From assembly GCA_032111745.1 (NCBI GenBank), contig JAULUH010000033.1, forward strand, positions 1-18,944: 18,944 nt of DNA. The letters run 5' to 3'. Shown here one piece after another: positions 1 through 7,806 of this stretch (within the stretch, counting starts at the first letter, position 1; each line of letters begins with the position of its first letter). A model generated the notes under the pieces. That model saw only the letters and a program-made list of their open reading frames with translations. It searched no databases and had not been told where the DNA came from. The DNA comes from JAULUH01 sp032111745 (lineage in GTDB: Bacteria > Chloroflexota > Anaerolineae > JAAEKA01). Made by a program: the position numbers and the translations under genes.

Positions 1-581
1 ACGCTGTAGGCCAAACGGGCATAGTCGCTGCCACGGGTGTGAACGGCGACGACATTGAGCAGGTCGCCCAAGTCGTTGGGGTTGAACCAGTTGAGGGCGA
101 TGAGGGTTCGCATGAAGCCGGTCGAGCGTGAGCCCGCGTTGTCAAACGTCAGCTCGGCTTGGCGGGTGCGACCTTGATATAACTTTAGGAGTAATTCAGT
201 CTCCCCAGCTTCTCGGCCTTGGCGCAAGCTGCCTTGGGCGCTCATACCGGGCAAATCGTTGGCCAGAGCCAATGCGCGGTCAAGCGACTTGCTGTTCAAA
301 GGCTCGCCCGTCTTTTGCTGGGCTTCGATGATGGCTTCGACGTGGGCTTGGGTGTTGGGAAGGTCGGCCAGCTCTTGCTCGATCTCGACCTTAGAGAACA
401 CCGATTCGATGACGTCGACCGTACTGACTTCGACGTCACTGTCTCCGATTGGATGCTCACCACCAGCGACAGCACCCGGCCCTGCGACCCGTCCGGCAGG
501 TCCACGGGCAGCAGCAGGGGCCCGCGCCCCCCGGCCGCCACCGCCCCATTCATGCCCTGGTCGTTCATGACGCGCGATTGC
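1..581 (-). pseudogene. ShlB/FhaC-family two-partner secretion translocator, fragment with broken 5' part, runs off left edge
   Basis: Reading the minus strand from 581 down to 1 gives a stop-free frame with family hallmarks. The run SLDRALALANDLPGM matches the end of the POTRA domain, where the family has a 'LLLNDLPG' motif. It is followed by ELTFDNAGSRSTG and LNWFNPNDLGDLLNVVA, which match the start of the beta-barrel ('DNyGsrytG...nP.GlGD.L'). Such proteins are outer-membrane pores that export a partner exoprotein. This frame has no ATG before an in-frame stop at 582-584. A neighbouring frame has an ATG at 568 and runs as MNDQGMNGAVAAGG, so a frameshift or chimeric junction near 430-480 is likely. 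The barrel continues beyond the window. TTG, TTA and CTA leucine codons and lower GC set it apart from all other genes here. The family call is fairly sure; intactness and origin are not. Confidence 0.6.
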
Positions 582-625
582 TCATGGTCGCGATATGCCA
601 TGGCGCACAAACTCGTGGACACCTC

Positions 626-1453
626 ATGCACACAACACCGCCGATCGCGCACCATCCCGAAGGGACGAAGCAATCTCACGCACAGCCCCGTATTTGCGAG
701 GCCCTGCATCTGCAAGGGGTGTTGCTACTCATGGTCCTCGCCCTCCTGGCGTCCTGCACCCCGCTCCTGGTCACGGCTACCCCATCACCCCCAGCCCCCA
801 TGGTCGACGTGCCGGCCGGCTGGTTCCTCATGGGCCAGGACGATGGGCCCCGGTCCAACCGCCCCCAGCGTCTGGTTTACCTCGACGCCTACGCCATCGA
901 CCGCACGGAGGTGACCAACGCCGCCTTCGCCGCCTACGTTCGGGAGACCGGCCAGCGGCCCGAGGGTTGGGACGACACGGTGGTGGCCACGCAAGGCGAC
1001 CTGCCCGTGGTGGCCGTGCTCTGGCGCGACGCCGATGCCTACTGCCGCTGGGCGGGCCAGCGCCTCCCTACCGAGGCCGAGTGGGAGAAAGCTGCCCGGG
1101 GCACCGATGGCCGGATCTATCCCTGGGGCAAGGCCTGGGACCCCGCCCGCGCCAACACCGCGGAAGCGGGCCATGGCGGGCCGCGGCCCGTGGGCAGCCT
1201 GCCGGCTGGTGCCAGCCCCTACGGCGCCCTGGACATGGCGGGCAACGCAGCCGAGTGGGTGGCCGACACCTTTGAATTCGACTACTACAGCCGCGCGCCC
1301 GACCACAATCCGCCCGGCCCCAACCGGGTCATGGACCACGTCCTGCGCGGTGGCTCGTGGGCGGCGCCGGCCGTGCAGGCCCAGACCTTTTTTCGCGATT
1401 CGTCCCACTCGGCCCGCCCCAACCCGCGGGTGGGCTTTCGCTGTGCTCGGTAG
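626..1453 (+). CDS. Lipoprotein with formylglycine-generating enzyme-like (SUMF1) domain, probably non-catalytic
   Basis: A 275-aa protein if started at the ATG at 626. That start places a hydrophobic stretch and lipobox (LALLASC, Cys44) near the N-terminus, so export and lipidation are likely. The SUMF1 fold is shown by VPAGWFLMG and the 'DRTEVTN' block early on, GQRLPTEAEWEKAARG near residue 144, GNAAEWVAD near 207, and VLRGGSW near 241 followed by VGFRCAR at the end. Active formylglycine-generating enzymes carry two copper-binding cysteines just after RGGSW. Here that stretch reads AAPAVQAQTFFRD, with no cysteine, so sulfatase activation is unlikely and a binding or structural role is more plausible. 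No sulfatase gene lies nearby. There is no strong Shine-Dalgarno at 626; an ATG at 731 would leave too short a signal peptide, and a frame open further upstream to 449 lacks conserved sequence. Confidence 0.82.
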   Translation: MHTTPPIAHHPEGTKQSHAQPRICEALHLQGVLLLMVLALLASCTPLLVTATPSPPAPMVDVPAGWFLMGQDDGPRSNRPQRLVYLDAYAIDRTEVTNAAFAAYVRETGQRPEGWDDTVVATQGDLPVVAVLWRDADAYCRWAGQRLPTEAEWEKAARGTDGRIYPWGKAWDPARANTAEAGHGGPRPVGSLPAGASPYGALDMAGNAAEWVADTFEFDYYSRAPDHNPPGPNRVMDHVLRGGSWAAPAVQAQTFFRDSSHSARPNPRVGFRCAR

Positions 1454-1503
1454 GCACGGTGGCAGCTGGGTCGCAACCTGGCAGCCAGGCAACCAGGGTC
1501 TAT

Positions 1504-1532
1504 TTGACGCGCCTGGTGCTTTCTGGTACACT
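1504..1532 (+). promoter_or_regulatory. Sigma70-type promoter for the HIT gene
   Basis: TTGACG at 1504-1509, a 17-bp spacer and TACACT at 1527-1532 form a good -35/-10 pair. The expected transcription start is near 1540, about 55 nt before the GTG start at 1594. The region from 1454 also holds a short hairpin (CCTGG-cag-CCAGG near 1487-1499) that may help end transcription of the preceding gene. Confidence 0.6.
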
Positions 1533-1593
1533 AGCGCATCACGAGCGGCTGTGCTGAATCCTTGCGTGGCGCCCCAGCAGACGGTGGACAGGA

Positions 1594-2100
1594 GTGGCGA
1601 CCTTGGAACGCCTGTGGACGCCTTGGCGGCTGGAGTATATCTTGGCTTCCAAAGAGGATGGTTGCGTCTTCTGTGACAAGGTCTCGATCGGCCACGACGA
1701 GGTAGAGCATGTTCTGGTGCGCGGCCAGACGGTCTACCTGGCCCTCAATCGCTATCCCTATAACAATGGCCACCTGCTAGTCGTGCCCTATGCCCATGTG
1801 CCCAGCCTGGAGGACCTGTCTCCGGAGGCCCTGCTGGAGATGATGCTGTTGGTAAACACCGGGCTGGCGGCCCTGCGCCAGGCCATGGACCCCCATGGCT
1901 TCAACCTTGGCGCGAACCTGGGCCGGCCGGCCGGAGCTGGCATCACGGCGCATGTGCACATTCACATCGTGCCCCGCTGGAGTGGGGATGCGAACTTCAT
2001 GACCACGGTGGCCGAGACCCGCACCATCCCGGAGACCCTCGACCAGACCTATGCCCGGTTGCGTGCAGCGTTGGTGGTGCTGTCTGCACAGCACGCCTAG
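1594..2100 (+). CDS. HIT-family nucleotide hydrolase/transferase (Ap4A hydrolase-like)
   Basis: A 168-aa cytoplasmic protein starting at GTG, with GGACAGGA as ribosome binding site just upstream. The histidine-triad signature HVHIHIVPRW lies at residues 120-129, with His122 expected to form the nucleotidyl intermediate. CVFC at 24-27 is half of the zinc site common in bacterial Ap4A-hydrolase/FHIT-like members. The N-terminal WTPWRLEYI and the NGHLLVVPYAHV block are also typical. The family cleaves dinucleoside polyphosphates or nucleoside-phosphate conjugates; the exact substrate cannot be read from sequence. It has its own promoter (1504-1532). The 135 nt after its stop contain small hairpins (2110-2132 and 2133-2145) without a T-tract and the promoter of the next gene. 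Length and motifs are normal, so this is a housekeeping gene unrelated to the cytochromes. Confidence 0.93.
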   Translation: MATLERLWTPWRLEYILASKEDGCVFCDKVSIGHDEVEHVLVRGQTVYLALNRYPYNNGHLLVVPYAHVPSLEDLSPEALLEMMLLVNTGLAALRQAMDPHGFNLGANLGRPAGAGITAHVHIHIVPRWSGDANFMTTVAETRTIPETLDQTYARLRAALVVLSAQHA

Positions 2101-2173
2101 ATCACCCGTCGCCTGGATATCCACCGCAGGCGCGGCAATGTGCCGGCAGCATGCCATACAGAAGGTAGGTTAC

Positions 2174-2201
2174 TTATCGCCCAAACCTTGCAGTGTATAA
2201 T
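2174..2201 (+). promoter_or_regulatory. Promoter for the PHP/AlbA_2 gene
   Basis: A perfect TATAAT -10 box lies at 2196-2201. The best -35 is the weak TTATCG at 2174-2179 with a 16-bp spacer. The start codon at 2236 follows a clear Shine-Dalgarno AGGAGA at 2223-2228. Confidence 0.5.
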
Positions 2202-2235
2202 TGAATAAGGACAAAAACAACCAGGAGACCTGTTA

Positions 2236-4539
2236 ATGTTGGAGAGCGAGACTGACCAGAAAGCCCTGCGGTGGTTTCGGGTCGATCTGCACATCCACAC
2301 GCCGGCCTCAGAGGACTATGCAGACAAAGATGTTACCTACCTGGATATCCTGCGCGAGGCAGAGCGTCGTGGCCTGGACATCATCGGCTTCACCGACCAC
2401 AACACCATCGCTGGCTACGAGACGGTATTTGATGAGATCGAGTTTCTGGAACGACTGGAAGCCCGCGGGCGGCTGAACGAGCAAGAACAGGCAGAGCTTA
2501 ACGAGTACAGAAGACTTCTTTCCAAAATCACCCTTTTGCCGGGTTTTGAGCTGACGACGAGCTACGGCTCCCATGTCTTGGGGCTGTTCTCGCCGGACAT
2601 GCCGGACTGCATCTCGCGCATCAAGGCCATTCTCAACGAGCTGGGGGTGTCCTACGACAAGATGCAGCTGGGCACGACCTCCGTGCCCGGCACCAGTGCG
2701 CACCTCGAAGCATACAAGATCATCCATGAGGCTGGTGGCATCGCCATTGCCGCCCATATCAACACGCCCACCGGCGTCTTGGCCTTTGCCAACAACATGC
2801 CGACGGGCGCGGCGCGCGTAGGGGCCACCCAGAGCCCCTATTTGCACGCGCTCGAGTTCGCCGGCTTCCATGGCACTCACCTCCAGGGTTTCGCCAGCCC
2901 CCGCTGGTATGACGGCAGCAACCTGGGCTATGAGCGCCGCATGCACTGCATCCAGAGCTCCGATGCCCACCGCCTGGTGCAGGATCCCAACTCCCAGATG
3001 CGCCGTTGGGGCATTGGCGATCGCCCCACAGAACTATCCCTGGAGGCGCCAACCTTTGAGGCCCTGCTGGAGCTGTTCCAAAGCACTGAATTCTACCGCG
3101 TACGCGTGCCGTATGTGTCAGACGTCAGCCAGTATAACCGCATCACCGATGCCCGCACCGCTGGCCCCTCCGATCACCATGTGCTGTGCCCGGGCTGCGT
3201 GGACAACCTGGAGGAGACCTGCCGTCATGTGGTAGCCCTGGCCAACGCTGGCGGTGGCATCATCTACCTCGGCCTCGATCCTGACCCTGAGGCACCTGTC
3301 GAGGGCGTAGCCGACGCGGCTGCCGATACCCGGGCGTTCCAGAGCGCGATCACGGAGAACGTCTTTCCGCAGCCGGAGTGGTCCGTCGACATCCTGCACT
3401 ACGAGGGCAAAGACGTGGTGCAGATCGAGGTCCAGGACGCCCCGCGCAAGCCCTGCTTTGTAGTGGAAGGGGATACCAGGTCCATCTACGTGCGCCGCGA
3501 TGGAGAGACCGTGCTGGCCTCGCACGCCGATATCATCGACCTGTTGCATGCGGATGAAGATGAGCTGAGCCGGCCTGCTTTGGGCACCAGCCAGGTGCGG
3601 CTGCTGGCACCCGGCATCGAGCAGCCCAAGTCCGGGGTGGAGATCGCAGGCCAGGCCCTGCGTGGGGATGCAGAATACTTCCGCGTCGTCGATCTGCGCA
3701 CAAATCGGGAGAGCCAGGCCTCAGAGCACACGGCTACCTCGGTGTGGCTCTATGCTATCAAGAGCTATCAGCAGATGCGCAACCGCATGGACGATTTGGT
3801 CCAGCAGGCGCGCTGGCATGGCCAGATGGGCCTGTGGCGCGTCTACCGGGACAACGAGGTCTACGACCAGCGTGGGCGGGTGAAGTGTGACCTGTTGTTT
3901 CGCGACGAGTCTGGCCGTATCGCCCATATCTTCTTTGCCGTGGCCGTGAGCTGGGTGAGCTCGGCCTGGGATCCATTGTTCGAAAGCAGCTCCCCATCCA
4001 ATGCCACGGTCGATGCCCTGCCCTCGACCCGGCGGGTACGCTGGCGCGGCAACATGGGCGTGGAGGCGGTTTATCCTTCGCCCCAGGGCCTGCTGTGCGA
4101 TCTTGTATTCCGCAATCGCTACGGCAAGGACCTGTATTACCGCCAGGTGCCATGTGCTGGCCTGCAGGGGGAGTGGGCCGAGTTGGTCACGGTGGAGTTA
4201 CCGCGGTCAGGGCTGGAGGTGGTGGAGGTGCGGGAGAACGGCGCCGATCCCCTTTACAAGTTCCATAACCTAGGCAACCAGCATGTCGAGAGCAGGCTGT
4301 GGTCGGCCGATATGCTGAAAGAGGGCAGTCTGCGCCACTACGCCCTGCGCATGCATATCGACGAGGATCGCCCCCTGGACGATGCCGCAGTCAGTTGGGT
4401 AGGCAACGTAGGCTCGCTGCGCCGTTCCTACACCACCGTGGACCTGGTCTATCGTGATCCCGACGGTGTGGATCATATCTACTACGGCGCCCGCTGGGCC
4501 GACCTCAACGGTGAATGGACCCAGCTCCTCGACGAGTAG
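2236..4539 (+). CDS. PHP-domain phosphoesterase fused to an AlbA_2-like domain and three C-terminal repeats
   Basis: A 767-aa protein, ATG at 2236 behind AGGAGA. Residues 14-290 form a PHP metal-dependent phosphoesterase domain: DLHIHT (Asp17, His19, His21), GFTDHN (Asp54, His55), Glu105 in PGFE, His174 and SSDAHR (Asp243, His245) provide the usual metal ligands. Residues about 315-440 resemble the AlbA_2 (Schlafen-type) domain, seen as VVALANAGGGIIYLGLD and then SIYVRRDGETV. The C-terminal third contains three diverged copies of a beta-rich unit starting near 525, 600 and 718, with the core W-x-G-x-x-G then (C/V)DL(L/V)(F/Y)R-x4-G. PHP domains hydrolyse phosphoesters and AlbA_2 domains often bind nucleic acid, so a nucleic-acid-linked or defence role is possible but not shown. 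No signal peptide or membrane segment is seen. It is a single-gene unit with its own promoter and end hairpin. Confidence 0.82.
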   Translation: MLESETDQKALRWFRVDLHIHTPASEDYADKDVTYLDILREAERRGLDIIGFTDHNTIAGYETVFDEIEFLERLEARGRLNEQEQAELNEYRRLLSKITLLPGFELTTSYGSHVLGLFSPDMPDCISRIKAILNELGVSYDKMQLGTTSVPGTSAHLEAYKIIHEAGGIAIAAHINTPTGVLAFANNMPTGAARVGATQSPYLHALEFAGFHGTHLQGFASPRWYDGSNLGYERRMHCIQSSDAHRLVQDPNSQMRRWGIGDRPTELSLEAPTFEALLELFQSTEFYRVRVPYVSDVSQYNRITDARTAGPSDHHVLCPGCVDNLEETCRHVVALANAGGGIIYLGLDPDPEAPVEGVADAAADTRAFQSAITENVFPQPEWSVDILHYEGKDVVQIEVQDAPRKPCFVVEGDTRSIYVRRDGETVLASHADIIDLLHADEDELSRPALGTSQVRLLAPGIEQPKSGVEIAGQALRGDAEYFRVVDLRTNRESQASEHTATSVWLYAIKSYQQMRNRMDDLVQQARWHGQMGLWRVYRDNEVYDQRGRVKCDLLFRDESGRIAHIFFAVAVSWVSSAWDPLFESSSPSNATVDALPSTRRVRWRGNMGVEAVYPSPQGLLCDLVFRNRYGKDLYYRQVPCAGLQGEWAELVTVELPRSGLEVVEVRENGADPLYKFHNLGNQHVESRLWSADMLKEGSLRHYALRMHIDEDRPLDDAAVSWVGNVGSLRRSYTTVDLVYRDPDGVDHIYYGARWADLNGEWTQLLDE

Positions 4540-4613
4540 GGCATGAATGGCTGGGGTGGGGCTGAGCGGGGCTGCCGCCGCCCCGCACAGCCCCACCCCA
4601 GCCATTCATGCCC
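4539..4613 (+). repeat. Perfect 26-bp inverted repeat forming a long hairpin over the stop codon of the PHP gene
   Basis: The arms at 4539-4564 and 4588-4613 are perfect reverse complements. Inside them a second stem (GCGGGGC at 4566-4572, GCCCCGC at 4580-4586) is separated only by an A/A mismatch, giving a stem of over 30 bp with a 7-nt loop. The left arm begins at the last base of the TAG stop. There is no T-tract, so it may be a processing or stability hairpin, a rho-assisted end, or a palindromic repeat element rather than a classical terminator. Confidence 0.8.
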
Positions 4614-4648
4614 TTACGACGTTCACACGCACCCTTCGGACAAAGAGC

Positions 4649-4687
4649 GACCTCCTGCAGTGAGCGCACTACAGGAGGTCTTCTCTT
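4649..4687. terminator. Bidirectional intrinsic terminator between the PHP gene and the HybB operon
   Basis: GACCTCCTG (4649-4657) pairs with CAGGAGGTC (4672-4680). The stem continues after one mismatch with AGT/ACT, leaving the loop GAGCGC. TTCTCTT follows on the plus strand; on the minus strand the hairpin is followed by GCTCTTTG. It sits 37 bp past the stop of the HybB-like gene, so it probably ends that operon and catches read-through from the PHP gene. Confidence 0.72.
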
Positions 4688-4723
4688 GGAGGGGGTGCCA
4701 TGTTGCACCGGGTCCGATGGTGT

Positions 4724-5890
4724 CTAGTGCTTGCCGGCTTTTACCCGGTCATCGAAGATGGCCAAAAAGCGGATGCCCAGGTACCAGGCGATGGCTGCCG
4801 CAGCCAGGATGCCGATGGTGGAGATCCATTCCAGCACGTGGGGTACGTAGGTGGTGCCCTCGGGCAGCAGTTGGGCGAACATGGTGGCGTTGAAGCGGTT
4901 CATAAGCACGCCGAACAGGACCATCAGGGGGGCCGCGATCTGGGCCCAGCGCTGGTTGCGGGTGCGCGGCAGCAGGAGCAGTACCGCTGGCACTATGGCG
5001 CCTATCCCAATCTCGACCCACATCAGCAGGCTCATCATGTTGGCCTGGAACAGCAGCCCAAATTCGCCGGCGACCAGCAGCTCGCCCAGCTTCAGCACTG
5101 CGTAGAATATCGCCACCCACCCGACAAACCTGCCCAGCCCGGTGACTATCTCTGGCTGTATTGGTCGCCTGGCGATGCGGGCGGCCGCCATGTAGGCCAG
5201 AATGGCCATGCTCAACCCGGCCATGACCGACGACACGAAGAAGAGCAAGGAAAGGATGGGCGTGAACCAGAGCGCATGCAGCCGGTGCGGCATGTTCAGG
5301 TAAAGGGTGCCCAGGGTCGACTGGTGCAGCGACGATAGGGTGACTCCCAGGATGGTCACCGGCACCATGATCAGGGCAACCAATCGCAGCAGGCGTTTCC
5401 AGCGCAGGCGCTCCAGCAGAAACGGGCTGGTCTCCACCACTAATACCGTGGTATACAGCAGGATGCACCAGCTCACTTCGAACAGCGGGGAGTGGGGATT
5501 CCAGAACAGCAGGAAGTTGTAAAAGCGGTCAGGACGGCCCAGGTCCAGCACCAGCAGCAGGAGCACGGCGACATAGCCCATCAGGCCAGCCAGGATAGCG
5601 GGCCTGACCGCTTCCTCGTATTTGTGCTGGTGCAGGATGTGCACCACCGCAGCCATGGTGAAGCCGGCACCGGCGAAGGCGATCAGGGTGAAGTCGAAGC
5701 CGATCCAGATGCCCCAGGTGTAAGGGTCGCTGAGGCTGGTGGTGGCTCCCAGCCCGAGAAACAGCCGGATCAGGCCGGCGGCAACGCCAGCCAGGACCAC
5801 GATGCCGAGGAGCACCAGGGCCATCTTGTGGTCCAGGATGGGGATGGCGGGTGCGTTCTGGCGATCTGAACTATTGATGTTGGCCGTCAT
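4724..5890 (-). CDS. HybB/NrfD-family quinone-reactive integral membrane subunit
   Basis: A 388-aa, very hydrophobic protein with about ten predicted membrane helices, the usual size for HybB-type NrfD-superfamily subunits. Family blocks include GLGATTSLSDPYTWGIWIGF near residue 47, LDLGRPDRFYNFLLFWNPHS near 115-135, and FEVSWCILLYTTVLVVE after it. These proteins carry no haem of their own; they bind menaquinone or ubiquinone and pass electrons to or from a partner iron-sulfur protein at the outer membrane face. The partner is the preceding gene, whose TGA overlaps this ATG as ATGA at 5887-5890. HybB normally serves [NiFe] hydrogenase 2, but no hydrogenase subunit is present. The arrangement is closer to cytochrome-linked Hmc/Cbc-type complexes. 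This is the last gene of the operon; a terminator hairpin follows at 4649-4687. Confidence 0.9.
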   Translation of the reverse strand: MTANINSSDRQNAPAIPILDHKMALVLLGIVVLAGVAAGLIRLFLGLGATTSLSDPYTWGIWIGFDFTLIAFAGAGFTMAAVVHILHQHKYEEAVRPAILAGLMGYVAVLLLLVLDLGRPDRFYNFLLFWNPHSPLFEVSWCILLYTTVLVVETSPFLLERLRWKRLLRLVALIMVPVTILGVTLSSLHQSTLGTLYLNMPHRLHALWFTPILSLLFFVSSVMAGLSMAILAYMAAARIARRPIQPEIVTGLGRFVGWVAIFYAVLKLGELLVAGEFGLLFQANMMSLLMWVEIGIGAIVPAVLLLLPRTRNQRWAQIAAPLMVLFGVLMNRFNATMFAQLLPEGTTYVPHVLEWISTIGILAAAAIAWYLGIRFLAIFDDRVKAGKH

Positions 5891-6798
5891 CGCTTGCCTC
5901 CTTCATCCTTCACCTCAACCAGCACCTCGGTGGGGTGAGCTGTCCGCCGTTTCATCAGCCAGTAAAGGCCGGTGGCCAGGGATGCCACGGTAACGGCCAC
6001 CGCTGGCGTGGCCTTCATGACCGGCTCGGCATAGCGGGCAATTGGCTCAGGACCCAGGACCGGCAAGCCAAGGTCAGCAAACGGGATGCCAGCCATGTAG
6101 AGCACGGATGTACCGCCAGCCTCGTGTTCGCCGTAGACGTGATCCATGTAGCGGCCCGGGTTGGTATTGATCTGGGCATGGGCCTGGGCCAGCAGGTCCT
6201 GGCGGCGACCAAAGCGCAGTGCCCCGGCCGGACAACCATCTACGCAGGCCGGCAGTGCGCCCTCCTCGAGCCTGGATACGCACATCTGGCACTTGTGGAT
6301 CAGGCCCAGGGGATTGTCCCAGTCGAAGGTGGGCACGCCAAAGGGACAGGCATACTGGCAGTAGCGGCAGCCGATGCACTTGTGGCTGTCGTAGACCACG
6401 GGGCCTTCGGCGGTCTTGCGCATGGCGCCGACGGTGCAGGCAGAGACGCAGGCCGGCTGCAGGCAATGCATGCACTGGCGCTTGACGAAGGCTGGATCGC
6501 CGGACGCCTGGTCGCGCACGTCGACGAAGCTGTAGGCGTTGCTGTCCAGCTGGGTGGGCTCAAGCGCCGGGTCCGGCCGGTCGTTGGCTTCCTTGCAGGC
6601 CAGGGCGCAGGAGTTGCAGCCGTTGCAGCGGGTGAGATCGATCAAGACTCCCCAGGCCTGGTCCGAGACTGGCCCGCTGGCCAACGCTGGCTCCAGCTGT
6701 GGCCCGAGCACTGTGGCAGCGGTCAGGGTGGCTGCTCCCACCCCTGCCTTTTTCAGGAAGTCCCGGCGAGAAAGCACGCTTGGGCATGATGCGCTCAT
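5887..6798 (-). CDS. HybA-like periplasmic-side ferredoxin, four [4Fe-4S] clusters, Tat signal and C-terminal anchor
   Basis: A 303-aa protein. A Tat signal SRRDFLKKAG lies at residues 10-19, followed by a hydrophobic stretch to Ala40. Four cysteine groups follow: Cys58/61/64/68, Cys109/112/117/121, Cys141/144/147/151 and Cys170/173/185/189. This is the DmsB/HybA pattern with four conventional [4Fe-4S] sites and no substituted ligand. A single membrane helix near 264-284 is followed by a basic, cytoplasmic-type tail, as in HybA. Its role is to carry electrons between the NrfD-type membrane subunit (the next gene, overlapping by ATGA) and the octahaem cytochrome (the previous gene, also overlapping by ATGA at 6795-6798). 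The Tat signal implies folding and cluster insertion in the cytoplasm before export. Confidence 0.92.
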   Translation of the reverse strand: MSASCPSVLSRRDFLKKAGVGAATLTAATVLGPQLEPALASGPVSDQAWGVLIDLTRCNGCNSCALACKEANDRPDPALEPTQLDSNAYSFVDVRDQASGDPAFVKRQCMHCLQPACVSACTVGAMRKTAEGPVVYDSHKCIGCRYCQYACPFGVPTFDWDNPLGLIHKCQMCVSRLEEGALPACVDGCPAGALRFGRRQDLLAQAHAQINTNPGRYMDHVYGEHEAGGTSVLYMAGIPFADLGLPVLGPEPIARYAEPVMKATPAVAVTVASLATGLYWLMKRRTAHPTEVLVEVKDEGGKR

Positions 6799-7760
6799 GG
6801 TTTAGCCCTCCAAGGTCGCTGTACGAGGAAGCCGACGACGAGAACGAAGACGATACCCAGCATGCCGCCGAAGCCCAGGCCTGTGCCGAAACTGAGGGCT
6901 GTGGCGCTCTGTAACTTGCGACGCATGGTCTGCTCGTCGACCAGCAGCGTAGCGGCTTCCTCTTCAGCGCTAGCGCGACTGGTCACAGGTGCGACCTGCT
7001 GGGCCGGCTCGTCGTTGCCAACCGGCAGCCCCTCGTCATGGAAGGCAGTGCCGTGGCAGTCAGCGCACACCGTGGTGTCAACGGAGAAGTTATGGCTTAC
7101 TCCCATGGCCTCGCCTGATACGCTGCTGGCAGGATCGGTGTGGCAGTCCAGGCAGGCCAGCCCGACCCGGGTGTGGCTGGCATGGCCCGCATCATCCAGG
7201 TTCTCCCGATGGCACGATTTGCAGAGGACTTGATCGTCCAGTCGCAGGTTCTGCGTGTGCGAGCGATGGCAGCCGATGCACTGTATGCCGGCCTCGCCAT
7301 GGGCCGTACCCTGCCACTCCTGATGGGTTTCCACGTGGCAGCTGCTGCAGACCGAGGAGTCCACACCCAGCTGCATCTGCCCATTCTCCGGGTGGCCTTC
7401 GACGTAGGGGCCGTGGCAAGCCTCGCAGGTTACGCCCTCCTGGAGGTAGGCCTGGTCACTGGGATCGAAATTGGTGCTATGGCAGCTCAGGCATGTGCAG
7501 TCCGTCCCCGTCGCCTCCTGGCAGGCCGAGATGTCGCCGTGGTCCAATGGGGTCATGGCCTGGGCATGGGGCGAATGGCTCCAGTCCTGCACCTCAGCCT
7601 GATGGCAGAGAACGCACTGCCCGGGATCGGCATCCAGCGGGTTTGGCGCGCTGGCAGACACGGATGCTGGCTGCAACCCGATCAGCAACAGGGCCAGGCA
7701 CGCGATCCCCGCGCTGATCCGGGCAGCACGGCGCAGGCGCGGTTTGGCATGGGATGGCAT
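6795..7760 (-). CDS. Octahaem c-type cytochrome with C-terminal membrane anchor
   Basis: A 321-aa exported protein with eight CXXCH motifs (first Cys at residues 49, 90, 112, 138, 161, 180, 203 and 232). A signal peptide covers about residues 1-38, and a membrane helix near 298-313 is followed by a basic tail. The ATG at 7760 is chosen over the in-frame ATG at 7790 because AGGAGT (plus-strand 7767-7772) lies 6 nt before it, inside the longer reading. SHSPHAQAM and several non-motif histidines could supply distal haem ligands. No CXXCK and no catalytic signature of NrfA, HAO or tetrathionate reductase is seen, so it is most likely an electron carrier docked on the HybA/HybB module. The stop overlaps the ferredoxin start (ATGA), which implies coupled translation and a fixed stoichiometry. 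Confidence 0.9.
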   Translation of the reverse strand: MPSHAKPRLRRAARISAGIACLALLLIGLQPASVSASAPNPLDADPGQCVLCHQAEVQDWSHSPHAQAMTPLDHGDISACQEATGTDCTCLSCHSTNFDPSDQAYLQEGVTCEACHGPYVEGHPENGQMQLGVDSSVCSSCHVETHQEWQGTAHGEAGIQCIGCHRSHTQNLRLDDQVLCKSCHRENLDDAGHASHTRVGLACLDCHTDPASSVSGEAMGVSHNFSVDTTVCADCHGTAFHDEGLPVGNDEPAQQVAPVTSRASAEEEAATLLVDEQTMRRKLQSATALSFGTGLGFGGMLGIVFVLVVGFLVQRPWRAKP

Positions 7761-7806
7761 AGAATCACTCCTATGATACGGGATTGCCATGCTACAAAAC
7801 TAATCC

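Noticed and set aside
785..1531. 248-aa open frame on the minus strand
   Set aside because: It is antisense to the SUMF1-like gene and has no motifs; high GC alone explains the open frame.
6795..7760. NrfA-type nitrite reductase or HAO-like octahaem enzyme
   Set aside because: There is no CXXCK haem, no HAO-type cross-linking tyrosine context, and the protein is shorter and carries a C-terminal anchor. An electron-carrier role fits better.
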